From the NCBI RefSeq assembly GCF_023101765.2, contig NC_064214.1:9926001-9990000 (forward strand): a stretch of 64,000 bases of DNA, written 5' to 3'. Shown here piece by piece: positions 48,882-59,558 of this stretch. The position numbers and the translations under genes are program-made. Each line of letters opens with the position of its first letter. Position 1 is the stretch's first letter. The DNA comes from Spodoptera frugiperda. Lineage: Eukaryota > Arthropoda > Insecta > Lepidoptera > Noctuidae. The notes under the pieces were generated by a model, which saw only the letters and a program-made list of their open reading frames with translations, made no database searches and was not told the DNA's origin.

Positions 48882-49730
48882 TATGGAATCGGAGGCAAAC
48901 GAGCAAACGAGTCACCTGATGGTAAGCGATCAGCGCCGCCCATGGACACCCGCAACACCAGAGGAGTCACAGGTGCGTTGCCGGCCTTTGTTTTTTAAAA
49001 AGGAGTATGCTCTTTTCTTGAAGGTTTGAAGGTCGTATCGGTTCGGAAATACCGCCGACGACAGCTCATTCCACAGTTTTGCTGTGCGAGGCAGAAAGTT
49101 GCGCGAGAAGCGCACAGTTGTGGCCTGCCAACCATCTATATGGTGGGGATGGAATTGCTGTCGTGTGGGTCGATGGCGAAAAGAAGCGGCAGGAATAAGA
49201 CCAAACAATTCCTCAGAGCACTCCCCATGGAATAAGCGATCTCTACGCATTGCCAAAGTGTCAAGTCGGTTTGAAACTTCCTGACACTCAACAATCCGAA
49301 CCGCACGCCGCTGAACGCGGTCCAGAGGATGAAGCTGGTACTGGGGTGCCCCCGCCCAAAGATGAGAGCAGTATTCCATATGGGGCCGAACTTGCGCCTT
49401 ATATAGAAGCAGGCGATGGGCTGGAGTGAAATACTGCCTCGATCTGTTGAGCACACCAAGCTTTTTCGAGGCTAATTTAGCCTTATCCTCCAGATGACCA
49501 CGGAACTGGACGTCGCTCGAAATGTTGATGCCAAGTATTCCAATACCGGCTGAGGCAGTCAGAGGGGTACTTTGAAACTGAGGTGAGACGACCAACGGTA
49601 GTTTCTTAGCGGTAAACACGCAGACCTGTGTCTTAGTAGGGTTAAACTGGACCAGATTAAGTTCACCCCAATCTGAGATTCTCTGCAAAGAAGTCTCGAT
49701 TTCTGACACAAGTCTGTTTCGATAGATATA
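48882..49730 (-). pseudogene. 5'-truncated CR1/jockey-like LINE, C-terminal part of the polymerase ORF
   Basis: An open frame of 259 codons (49709-48930) encodes the region after the catalytic core of a non-LTR retrotransposon reverse transcriptase: FNPTKTQVCVFTAKK near its start, then LGINISSDVQFRGHLEDKAK, LASKKLGVLNRSRQYF, LLYKAQVRPHMEYCSHLW, DRVQRRAVRIV, FHGECSEELFGLIPAA, FSRNFLPRTAKLWNELSS and a final GVAGVHGRR before the stop. The endonuclease and the catalytic YADD-type motif lie in missing 5' sequence, so it cannot move on its own. The frame remains open upstream of the nominal start, so that start is arbitrary. About ten residues usual between the RRD and YHGECSEELFG segments of this family seem absent. 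Its 3' untranslated tail equals the family A tail found throughout the window. Confidence 0.88.
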
Positions 49731-51082
49731 TTGATTTTGTTTAATCTGACTTTGTTTCCAATTCTAAATAGTATTTTGGTTATAAATCTTAATTTATTTG
49801 CTAATAAGGTAGTTAGATAGATTTCAATGTAGGTATTGGTATAGTAGGTATAGGTATAGGTAGATATAAGTATCTTAACTTACTCAAGATTTATCTGATC
49901 AAAACCCTGTAGCCTTAATGATCTTTGACTTTCTGAGGCTCGACATCGACATCAGAAAGACAGACAGACAGATAAAATATCGGAAAGACCTCGTTACAGA
50001 TACTCCATTACAGAACCACGTGTTGGAAATAGTCCTCAATTTGCTGATTAGTAATGATTTAATGAATAGGATTATTTACTAATAGCAGCATATGAGAATT
50101 AAATACTCTACCTACCTCTACCTACACAAAAAAATCCAAGAAATTGATATTGTAACAAAACCTTATAAATGAACGCAGATTCCTTTACGAAATGAAAAGT
50201 AAATATTAGGTACCATTAGAAGATAACAAATATCAAATGAATAATTTAAATAATCCCATTCTTATATTTATTTCTTACTCCGCTTATAAGAACCCAATAA
50301 GAAAACCCAAAAAAATCCTACACACAAACCCGCCATCTAGCGTCCAAGCCCTCAAACTATAATCAACAATATGGAAGATGAGTAATTTTCATTTTAATGT
50401 CTGTCTTGTAGATTGTTTTTTTCTTATAGAACAAAACCTTTCGAAGATACATATATTGATTTGAAATATCGTTTGACGTCACTAGGTACGTTTTATACGT
50501 AGAAATGACGTATTTACTCCCACTCCTAACCTTTGATTCGTTTTATCTAAGTATTGTTATCTTTAAAATAAAATCCTGTCTAATATGTTTTCACTATCTA
50601 ACTGGCAGACTAAATAGAATTTAATTTTCATACTCCGTCATCATCCCAATTCGTGAACCGAGTTACTATCAAAACTGAAGACGCGCTTACCGCTCGGCGT
50701 TCACACACATACACATTAACTGTACACCCAGTAAACACATGCCTGTGTATTTATTATATTCATGTACCTACATACCTCTAGTACCTAGGTACTAGATATT
50801 TCATTTACTAAAGCGTTAGATAAAAGTTAGGCGCACTAGGTGTGTATTGGCGAATTATTAAGCGAACTGTAGAATAAACGAAGCCTAAAATAATGAAAGA
50901 GGTTGATACAAATAGACCATTAACACTTTAAACGCCACGGGGGTCACCGGTGACCGACGTTAGCGGAGGATTTGCCTTCAACAGTTTTCTATTGGCACTC
51001 AAAGACTTAACAACAGACCACGACAGACCTACAATGAACTGTTAGCTTCCGCATCAGAGGGTTTGCCATAATCCCTGCCATA
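49731..51082. other. Intergenic DNA, nothing recognised
   Basis: Short GTAGGTATA-type simple repeats near 49830-49870 and an AGAC run near 49960. No gene seen. Confidence 0.4.
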
Positions 51083-51339
51083 AGTGTGGGAGAGCCATGC
51101 TTCGGCACGAATGGGCCGGCTCGACCGGAGTGATACTACGGCCTCACAGAAAACCTACGTGAAACAACGCTTGCGTTGTGTTTCGTTGGTAAGTCAGGTT
51201 ACCTGAGGCCCAATTACCCCTTTTCCCCAACAACCCTGCGGCACGGTAAATTCCTAACCCCCAAAAGGCCGGCAACGCACTTATAACGCTTCTGGTGTTT
51301 TGGGTGTCTTTGGGCGCCGGCGATTGCTTACCATCAGGT
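51083..51339 (+). mobile_element. SINE family A, near full-length
   Basis: Best-preserved 5' module: 'gtgtgggagagccatgcttc', 'ggcacgaatgggccggctcg', 'accggagtgatactacggcc', 'gaaacaacgcttgcgttgtg', followed by the family tail up to 'cttaccatcaggta'. Confidence 0.85.
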
Positions 51340-51559
51340 AAAGATATATCCTGACATTTAGCAGTAGGGTTGGAGTATGGGCATGGTTTAAAGGTTCTGA
51401 GAGTTATAAGAAAATGGTGATCCCTGTCAAATATTTTGACGAAATTGGTACTTTTAATATTTGTGCATCTACCGAAGCTGTAAAGGAAAAAGTGTGTTGT
51501 CAAATAGAGACTACCACTGGCCCAAAACTTACTAAAAAAACAAGAAAAGAACAAAACAA

Positions 51560-51806
51560 CGTCACACCATTTATCCCAGTGAGTGGTAGGCAGAGGTGCA
51601 CATTACGGCATGTAATGCGATACAAGTCCCATGTAATAATTGGTGAGCCTATTGCACCATACTGGGCACAATTTCAAACTCCGTGCTTACTACTGAGGAA
51701 TTGTCGAAAAACCAAAAAAGCCCAGTAATAGTTAGCCCGACCCGGGAATCGAACCCGACCCTTTGTCGCGCAATCGCACTTACGACCACTCGGCCAACGA
51801 GGCAGT
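51560..51806 (-). mobile_element. SINE family B (tRNA-derived), full-length
   Basis: In reverse: 'gtgagtggtaggcagaggtg', 'cacattacggcatgtaatgc', 'aaaaaagcccagtaatagtt', 'cgacccgggaatcgaacccg' and 'accactcggccaacgaggca'. The head resembles a tRNA with box A- and box B-like sequences. Confidence 0.85.
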
Positions 51807-52451
51807 CAAACAAATGGAATATTGTGAAATAAAACTAAATAAAAAAAATCTATTACAATATAATTAGTGGCGACGATAATGAGACAGTCCCGCCATTGTG
51901 ATGACGTCACACTTTGACATAAGGGGTTGTACGGGGGATGGCCACAGACAACAAAAGAGGCGCGCAATGATTTTTATGTGATTTTCACGCACCGCTAACC
52001 AGGCACAGGAAATGCTATTATGCCAATGTTAATAATTTATTGTTTAGGTTTTGTTATACATTTAATACCCTAAGCCCTAAGTTTATACATGGAAGCTATA
52101 AAAACTTATAATGCAGAAAATATTAAACTGCACTTATTCGAGTACATTGTGAACAGCGCCATCTATCGGGTAACTTAGGACCTATACGAAAATATGAAAA
52201 ATAATAATACTAATTATCTATTATTTAAAAAATCCAATTAGACAATTTATTTTATATACTCTGTATGTTTAATTATGTTTAGAATCTTTTATACGAATAC
52301 ACTAAGATTTCTTTCTACGACTACGACGAATGTTACAAGAATTCACATAAGAAAAAAATCAAAGCTAAAAACGCCTACCCACTTACTATAGTAAACTTGA
52401 ATGATATCGTTACTAAATAAATTGATCGACTATTTCGACACTTCTGTCACC
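51807..52451. other. Intergenic DNA, nothing recognised
   Basis: Single-copy-looking AT-rich sequence upstream of the second tRNA. The last 20 bases ('tcgacacttctgtcac') resemble the flank of tRNA copy 1. Confidence 0.4.
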
Positions 52452-52523
52452 GGGGATGTAACTCAGTGGTAGAGTGTCTGCTTCGCATGCTGAAAGTCCT
52501 GGGTTCAAATCCCAGCATCTCCA
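52452..52523 (+). tRNA. tRNA-Ala (anticodon CGC), copy 2
   Basis: Identical in all 72 positions to the copy at 42058. Anticodon CGC is at 52484-52486, with the G3:U70 alanine identity pair and the same T-T mismatch in the anticodon stem. A T5 run follows within 10 bases as a Pol III stop. The short 5' flank ('cgacact' and 'tgtcacc') is shared with copy 1, suggesting they arose by duplication of a slightly larger unit. Confidence 0.9.
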
Positions 52524-52960
52524 AATCACTTTTTGTTCAATCATTTCTTATTAACAACATATTTTTCACATAACACACATAATTTCATTTAAAAAATCCT
52601 TTAATTCGAATCAATATCATTTTTTTCCAAATTTTTCTCCACAAATAATTACTCTCATTACCGTTCAAAAAGACTTTATTACATACCTACTACAAAATCT
52701 ATACATAAAAAAAATCACAACTGTCTGTCAGTCATTCACGGGCCAATGGAGCGGGAAACCGCGACACGTGGACAGTTTTATTATTAGAGATTCTGCACCT
52801 GGACACAAATGGATACGAATGGACAATAATGGAATTAAATGAGTGACCAATTTGGACACAGTATTTATTTTGGACTTCGCACGTGCCAGTACTTGTGTTG
52901 AATAAATTAATGAGGCAGCTGATTTGTTGGAGTTTGTTTTGGTGTTTTAGGCTAACTACT

Positions 52961-53096
52961 GCCGGAGCTGCTTGCCGCCTAGCGGGTTTACCGGTGCTCC
53001 GGCTCGAAAAGCAGGAGTAGAAACGGAGTGGTTTTTTGTCAGTAAGTAATAATCAGACCTCAAATCAGAATCTCGCCTCGCCTAAGGCGGGAGAAA
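52961..53096 (+). mobile_element. SINE family C, copy
   Basis: 'gccggagctgcttgccgcct', 'ctccggctcgaaaagcagga' and 'gcctcgcctaaggcgggaga'. Confidence 0.85.
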
Positions 53097-55257
53097 TCTG
53101 TAAAGATTTTCGATTGAGATGGGGTATTTTGCACATCTTGTACGCACGTGATGTATTGTTATGCGATATTTTAAATCAATCAATGAAACATAGTAAGATT
53201 TCAAGACGTTTCAGATCTTGACGAAAACATAATGGTAAGTAGTAAGTCCAATCAAGAAATCTAAACCACAAGCTTACTGCATAACAAGTATGACAACTTG
53301 AAAATCAACCTATAATTTCAAAGGCTACCTAAAGAAACCTTTTCCTCTATTCTTTAACACAAAAACCGCTCATCAATTAATCGGACAAAAGAAAAATCCA
53401 AAATGTCGACCTATTAACACAAGCAGAAAGCAATCAAAACAAACCATTGCCACTAAAAGGTCAGACCATCAACCGGAATGTGGCAGTGACCACCACGCCA
53501 CCTTTTCTTACCACCATTCTTATAGGTAAACCCCACTAAGTAGTGACCAGCAGATCAAGTTACCCCACACGTTATTGAATTTTCAACATTATATCAAAAA
53601 CACAAAAGTCGAATATCTAATGAAAAATATTGACGGGCTGGTGTAGGTGGACGTGCTGCCTCTGTATGGTATGAGAATGAATACTTGATGGTAACAGGGC
53701 TCCAAAATGTCAGGGCAAATGGAATTAGTGATGAGCCTTCATCAACCGAATTTGTGGTCAATATTTAAAGGGTGATTATGTCGGTTCCTGGTCATCCATT
53801 CTTGTACTTGCTGATGGTTTTTTTACAAGATCTTTCTTTAGATGTGTTTTTCCTACGTAGATACTTCATAAAGCTAAAATATTCAATATCCTTTACCTAA
53901 TTCATTAATTATTTTTTAATCAGTGCAATAAACTGTTTTTCTTTCTTTCTTCTTTCTGAATTGTAAAGACAGCTTTGCTTATTTGTTAAAATCTAAACAT
54001 TTATGTCAAAGCAATATTTGGAATCTCTAAATATTTTTCCCAGGTCAATCCAATGATAAAACTTCTAAATTAGTTAGTCGTTTCCAAAAGGGGAAAATTT
54101 AGTCGTGTCCAATAGGGAAAATTCAGTCGTCCGTTTACTTTACAAAATCGAAATAGTTTTACAACTTACCACTTGTTATTACAACAAGCCTTACATTAAC
54201 AGACAAGATTAGCCGACAAAAATATAACACGCAAAACGTATCCAATGAAAACTTTGCTCGACTCAGGAAATGAAGCTGCGACTCAATTTCCACGGCAGCG
54301 AGTAATCCGTTCGGAAATCTAACGCGACAATATCGCACCTTTTGCCTTTTTGTTATTTATCAGTGCGAGTGAACGTTTTTTTTTTTATTCACGTATTTTT
54401 TTTTTAATCAATTTCACAGTGAACGCTGAAAAAATTGGCTTGGCTGGCTTGTCAACCCTATCTGTGGGATTTTTTAATTAAATTTTTGGTGAAATGATAA
54501 AATGAATGTGTGTAGACATTCATCGAAGATATCCATGCTGCTATTGGTTGAGTAACTGTAAGTTCATCTGCCAAGAATGTGATTTAGAGTCTGAAGCTAA
54601 GGATTTTGGAGGATTGTGTTTGATCTTCATTTTAGCAAACCTATGGTGTTTATTACGGGTTTATATTTAACAATGAGTTCACGATTCACCGAGGAAAGTG
54701 GAACCTATCGTTTTAATTTTCTGGTTCTCTAATAATATCTTCTGATTTATTTCGTTGCGGGATCCAAGACAGTCATTCATGTCCTTAGGACGCGCCGGAC
54801 TTCAGTGTTCTGGTATTTTCATGGTTGTATCTACTCTAGATCCTCCAGGAGTTACAGCGGTTTTGGAAGGTTGTAGCGGGCTTGTCCCATAAAAAAAGTA
54901 AGTTCACAATAAAATTACGACCTGTACATAATATGTACATTCAAAACTTTAAACATTAATCAGTTGCTAATTCACCTACTATTTCTAAATTACAAGTAGC
55001 AGCGAGTTACTTGAAATTGCATTTTGCACTATATGAAACTAAGATTAAAACTCAAATTCCCTCGTAAAGGCCTTGGTATAGCCGTGGGCAGTACACGCGT
55101 GTCGGTTATGGGCCCTATAGACAATTGTTTCGTGTAAGGCACTTAAAGTAGTTATCTACCGTTTATAGTTCGCACCTTGTACTAAAGATATGCAAAGATG
55201 GATGTCGAACAAGTCTCTTTAAGATAGTTAAGCGTTAAAGACGTTAAAGCTTTTGTT
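53097..55257. other. Intergenic DNA
   Basis: No gene recognised. A LINE-like end with a CTTT run ('cagtgcaataaactgttttt') is near 53924-53957. One member of an inverted repeat pair is at 54838-54894. Confidence 0.4.
54838..54894 (+). repeat. Dispersed inverted repeat, member 1
   Basis: 'tagatcctccaggagttaca', 'gcggttttggaaggttgtag' and 'cgggcttgtcccat' match, in inverted orientation, 59344-59403 with a small insertion and a few changes. Family unknown. Confidence 0.7.
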
Positions 55258-55458
55258 ATGATATAAGCCGTAAACAAACTGACGGATCAGCTGATGGTAA
55301 GCAATCGATAGAGGAAGATTGGGGAAGGGGGTAATTGGGCCTCCGATAACTTCACTCACACAACGTAAGCGTTGTTTCACGTCGGTTTTCTGTGAGGCCG
55401 TGGTATCATTCCGGTCGAGCCGACCCATTTGTGCCGAAGCATGGCTTTTCCACACTTA
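55258..55458 (-). mobile_element. SINE family A, inverted, near full-length
   Basis: In reverse: 'cagctgatggtaagcaatcg', 'ggtaattgggcctccgataa', 'cacaacgtaagcgttgtttc', 'acgtcggttttctgtgaggc', 'cgtggtatcattccggtcga' and 'tgtgccgaagcatggctttt'. The 'ggccggcaacgc' part is deleted. Confidence 0.8.
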
Positions 55459-55674
55459 AGTAAGTATAGCAAATTGTTTCCCATAGTTTAATATTTTGAG
55501 AATAACTATGTAAAAGCTTGTCACCATATCTATGCGTCTGCAATCTGCACATTTGTTTGCACTGGATACTTATTAATGACGTACTGAATTAATAAGTAAC
55601 AATTAATTTATGCTCGTCTCAACTAGTTACTGTGTCTTGAATTATACAGTTTCTGTTTTTATCTTATCTTGTCA

Positions 55675-55728
55675 TACATCACATCACATCACATCACATC
55701 ACATTACATCCTATGACATCACATCACA
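55675..55728. repeat. (CATCA)n pentanucleotide repeat
   Basis: About ten imperfect CATCA/CATTA units. Confidence 0.9.
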
Positions 55729-55963
55729 ATAAAAAGAGTTTCTGCAGTCATACTTAAGTTATGATATGACTAATAGAAATAGGAATAATTAGACAAATAC
55801 GTTAAAAATATTGAGTAACGCTGAATCCAAGAGAAATCCTTTAAACATAATACTTGACTGTTAGTTTCATTCGAGCCAACGTAAAGGGGACACTTTAGAC
55901 AAACCAAACCCGTTCCGGAATGTGGTACCTAAACCGTCACATTCCTAGGATATTTCCAGGTTA

Positions 55964-56076
55964 TAATATTGCAAGCTAGAAGTCTCCGGTTCGATTTCTA
56001 AGTATGGTATCTGTTACTAGATCTTTCGCTTTTCACTGTTTGTGCCTAATGTATGACAATAGGCTCACCTCCGGGC
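55964..56076 (+). mobile_element. Degenerate SINE family B
   Basis: 'gtctccggttcgatttctaa', 'gtttgtgcctaatgtatgac' and 'aataggctcacctccgggca' retain the family order but are heavily diverged. Confidence 0.5.
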
Positions 56077-56401
56077 AACTCCAGGAGGACTACCTAGCGG
56101 GTATACCGCCGTATTGGTAAAGAGTGTTCAAATTAGGTCATAGAGAATAATGCACTTTTTGGCTCGACTACTGGGCCTATTTTGCTAATTTTTCCTATTT
56201 TGTCAGCTAAGGTGATAACAAATATGTGGTTCAAAATAAGTCATAAGAGGTTTTTCCATATGGTATGTAGACAAGTAGCTTATACATTAAAGATTTACTA
56301 GTATATTGACTTCTCTGCTCTCTTTCATAAATAAATAGCGTGACGTGATGCCAAGTGTATGAAATCGCATGCAGACGGCTAAACCCGACACCCTCCCATA
56401 A

Positions 56402-56474
56402 GGGGGTGTAACTCAGTGGTTAGAGTTTCTGCTTCTAATGCTGAAAGTCCTGGGTTCAAATCCCAGCACCTCCA
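56402..56474 (+). tRNA. Alanine-type tRNA with amber anticodon CTA (suppressor-like or pseudo-tRNA)
   Basis: Related to the tRNA-Ala(CGC) copies, but the loop TTCTAAT puts CTA at 56435-56437, which would read UAG. The rest keeps a sound cloverleaf: acceptor GGGGGTG/CACCTCC with pair 5-68 changed on both sides (A-T to G-C), G3:U70 kept, D stem ACTC/GAGT, one extra T in the D loop, the family's T-T mismatch in the anticodon stem, and T arm CTGGG/CCCAG. Box B is intact and a T5 run follows within 12 bases. AlaRS recognises G3:U70 and not the anticodon, so if transcribed this RNA could be charged with alanine. It may instead be a silent pseudo-tRNA; expression cannot be judged from sequence. Confidence 0.75.
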
Positions 56475-57175
56475 GAAAGTTATTTTTGTCAAGAGTTTTG
56501 TTAAAGCATAGCATAATGAATACTCTTTAATCTCCGAAAGCATGGAAAGACGAGCATGTAAAATATTGAATTTAACACCCACTTTCACAATCAGTCATTC
56601 GTAAAAATAATCACAATCATTATTAAAACAATATGTTTATGTACAAAACAAAATATACATTTTATTTATATTTCCAAATACTTTAAATTGTAACCACAAA
56701 AATAAACAAAACCCCTACCCAACAAATTACTTACTTCACCATACAAAACCATCTTCAAAAGCCAGAAAAGAGAAAAAATAATACACGAACTAATAAAAAT
56801 GTCTACGAAAAGAAAATCACAGCACGTCGTTTGTACATTAACGTAGGGGGCGCCACCGTCGATATGATTGACAGTTAATAACTGAAGATTTCCCATGGGA
56901 ACGTACAATTTGTCCCCCACTCCCCATGGGTTTTCCATAGACTCATAGGCTACGGTTCTGCTATACATGGTTTTTGAGCTACTGGGTTATTATTTATTGT
57001 GAAGATATTTGTGATGGTATTGTAGATATAAAATTAATGGTTCGAAAAAATATAATTTGTCTTTGCTTGATCACTCATAATATCTAGTCTTCCCTCGATA
57101 GTCGAAAATTATTGATTGGAAAGATGTATCAGAGAAACTGTAAACTATATTTTTTTTAAAAGAGTAAAGTATAGT

Positions 57176-57330
57176 GTTTCCTCCTCGTTCTTCTCTATTC
57201 GAAGCTACACTTGAAACGAGCACCTAGCTTTACAGACGGACATACTGATAAAATATTATTTATTTCTTTATTTGATGACATTTCAAAAGGAATTGAAGTG
57301 GAATAATTAATTTGACTTTGACTTTAAGTT
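57176..57330 (-). mobile_element. SINE-like family E, inverted copy
   Basis: 'cctcgttcttctctattcga', 'agctacacttgaaacgagca' and the end 'aatttgactttgacttt'. Confidence 0.7.
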
Positions 57331-57608
57331 ATCATGCGGCTACTCGACCAATTAATGCAGTCAACAATATTTATAATATTTTATACGGAAAAATATGACG
57401 GTTACTATGCTAAAATCTGATGCCGATAGAAAATTGTGATGGCGCCTACACAATAATTAATAGCAACAATTAAATTCATCTATACAACTTTTGCTACTTG
57501 TATTTATAATATGTTGATCACGTTTATTAATGTCAAATAAAATCAAAACTTCCAGATTTTTATAAAGGAGACGATATTATAATATTCAGCATACATAACC
57601 CTAAGTCA

Positions 57609-57672
57609 AGTGTGGGAGAGCCATGCTTCGGCACGAATGGGCCGACTCGACCGGAGTGATACCACGGCCTTA
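57609..57672 (+). mobile_element. SINE family A, 5' module only
   Basis: 'gtgtgggagagccatgcttc', 'ggcacgaatgggccgactcg' and 'accggagtgataccacggcc' end abruptly. Only the head is present, 64 bases upstream of tRNA copy 3. Confidence 0.75.
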
Positions 57673-57736
57673 ATAAACATAATAACTCTCACTATAAAAG
57701 TACTAGTAGTCTAATAAAATAGCTGCTTCCCCCATC

Positions 57737-57808
57737 GGGGATGTAACTCAGTGGTAGAGTGTCTGCTTCGCATGCTGAAAGTCCTGGGTTCAAATCCCAG
57801 CATCTCCA
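57737..57808 (+). tRNA. tRNA-Ala (anticodon CGC), copy 3
   Basis: Identical over 72 nt to the copies at 42058 and 52452, with CGC at 57769-57771, G3:U70 and discriminator A. A T5 run begins about 6 bases downstream. Its 5' flank ('ctgcttcccccatc') differs from copies 1 and 2, so the tRNA body is conserved while the flank is not. Confidence 0.9.
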
Positions 57809-58543
57809 AAGTTGTTTTTAGTGAAACTTTATTTTTTTTTTGTCAGCGGAATACTTACAAATATATTTATTTATTTATTGCACAATGTACATACTTATAC
57901 GACTAGTACAGTACATAACCCTGTTATTTACATGGTTAAATATCTTTACATATGTCTGTACATGTTCCACAATAACTGTGTACGTACAATATTAACAGCA
58001 GATCATTAGGAGCGAACTTTTCACGCGAACAAACAGACCGACTGACGGGCAATCTTTCAGATTACACAGATGTGAAGCTACTGGAAGTGCTAAGGACTAT
58101 TTACAGTATGATCGACTACTTTTTCTGCTTTTAACTTTCTCGATTTAGTTCGGGTTAGGTACTTTGGTATTAGAACAGAATCTCGACCTTCGCATCACAG
58201 ATTTTGCTGAATCTCAGTTGTTTACATAGAACTACTGGCCTTTGCGCATCACGTAACGCTTCTACGCTTCGTAAACACGTTGGCAATCGTAGTTTTAAAG
58301 GTTCAGATTTATCAGAGAGCGTTACTACTAGTATTCTTGAGCTCTTAATCGGCAATATTGTGTTATAATCTACTGTGTCAATTATACAATTCCTAAAATA
58401 CCATACCCAATTTGTTCACACGAAGTACGCTCAAAATCCCAAGGCTTGTCTCTTCCATCCCCCTTACATCAGCACACTCTCTGACTAATCATAAGCCGGT
58501 CATTGGGCACGGCGATAAATCGCGCACCATCACTATAACTCAG

Positions 58544-58567
58544 AGCTACCCCTAATTAGGGGTAGCT
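58544..58567. repeat. Perfect 24-bp palindrome with TAATTA core
   Basis: 'agctacccctaa' is followed at once by its exact reverse complement, with no spacer. The centre TAATTA is a homeodomain-type core. It could be a dimeric binding site, a cruciform or a transposon scar; no other copy was noticed here. Confidence 0.85.
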
Positions 58568-58631
58568 GTAAATAATTACCTGCCACTTCTATGTTACATT
58601 CTTACTAATAATGTAAATAGTTTAAGTTTTT

Positions 58632-58702
58632 TTATGTTATAAGCCGGTAAACGAAAACCGAAACACCAGAGGCGTTACAAGTGCGTTGCCGGCCTTTTGG
58701 GT
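58632..58702 (-). mobile_element. SINE family A tail, inverted, internally deleted
   Basis: 'tatgttataagccggtaaac', 'caccagaggcgttacaagtg' and 'cgttgccggccttttggg'. The 'caccagatgg' to 'ccatgggc' stretch is lost. Confidence 0.75.
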
Positions 58703-58889
58703 TATGATAGTTGGTCATGAATTTGAAACTCTTTCTCGCACATTTTCTCGATTAAGATAAGGTCAACTTTAAAACCGTACAGTTTAGTTTTAGAGGAATT
58801 TACACATACGGTCCCTTCGATTATGGAATGAACTCCCCGCCAAAGTTTTTCCCAGTAGGTTAGAATATTGGGTACTTCATTCAAGAAGG

Positions 58890-59022
58890 AAGTAAATAGG
58901 TTTCTTAAGCGTCCGCAAATCGCATGTAATGCCCCAAGTATTACAAGCGTTCATAGGCTTCGATACCCACTTACCATTACGTGGACCGTGTGCTTTCTTG
59001 CCACCATCGTGGTATATAAAAC
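58890..59022 (+). mobile_element. LINE 3'-end fragment (family F), copy 2
   Basis: 'catgtaatgccccaagtatt', 'acaagcgttcataggcttcg', 'cccacttaccattacgtgga' and 'ccaccatcgtggtatataaa' match 6164-6276 block by block. Confidence 0.65.
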
Positions 59023-59343
59023 TCACCCAAATTCGACTGAAACTCAATATTTAACATATAACAAACAATAAAAACCACTTATTATACATATTCCATTAAC
59101 ACGCGCCTTAAATCCTTTGAAACATCAACATTAAAAAGTACACAGAATAATAAAATAATGAATAAAACTTTACAACCCAAATGCTGCCAAGAAAGCCCAC
59201 ATTCAGAACAATTAAAACATAATAAAATAATTTAACGTCTGTCTGTCTTTTAGTACTGAAAGACATTTGTAGCTAACATCAAAACCAACAATTAAATAGC
59301 ACGATCATTAATTTGGCTATGTATAAACTAGCTATTTATTTTT

Positions 59344-59403
59344 TGGGATAAGCTCGCCACAACCTTTCAAAACCGCTGCAACTCCTGTAAGCTAGGATCT
59401 ATA
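59344..59403 (-). repeat. Dispersed inverted repeat, member 2
   Basis: 'tgggataagctcgccacaac', 'ctttcaaaaccgctgcaact' and 'cctgtaagctaggatcta' are the complement of 54838-54894. Confidence 0.7.
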
Positions 59404-59408
59404 AAAGA

Positions 59409-59558
59409 CAAGTCATCTGATGGTAAGCGATCAGTGCCGCACATGGACACTCGCAACACCAGGGGAGACACAGGTGCTTGGCCGGCCTTTTAAAAAGGAG
59501 TATGCTCCTTTCTTGAAAGTTTTAAGGTGATATCGGTTCAGAAATACCGCCGTCGACC
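59409..59558 (-). mobile_element. CR1/jockey-like LINE 3' end, truncated
   Basis: 'aagtcatctgatggtaagcg', 'cacatggacactcgcaacac', 'ttggccggccttttaaaaag', 'gagtatgctcctttcttgaa' and 'gttcagaaataccgccgtcg' align with the 3' end of the LINE at 48882-49709, including the last codons of its ORF. Confidence 0.8.

Noticed and set aside
49136..49459. 107-codon frame overlapping the LINE ORF
   Set aside because: Shadow of the reverse-transcriptase ORF on the same strand.
55675..55728. CRISPR-like array
   Set aside because: It is a simple pentanucleotide microsatellite in a eukaryotic genome, with no spacers.
56379..56588. Open frame on the - strand reading through the tRNA
   Set aside because: It is the complement of the tRNA-Ala-type gene and flank, not a protein gene.
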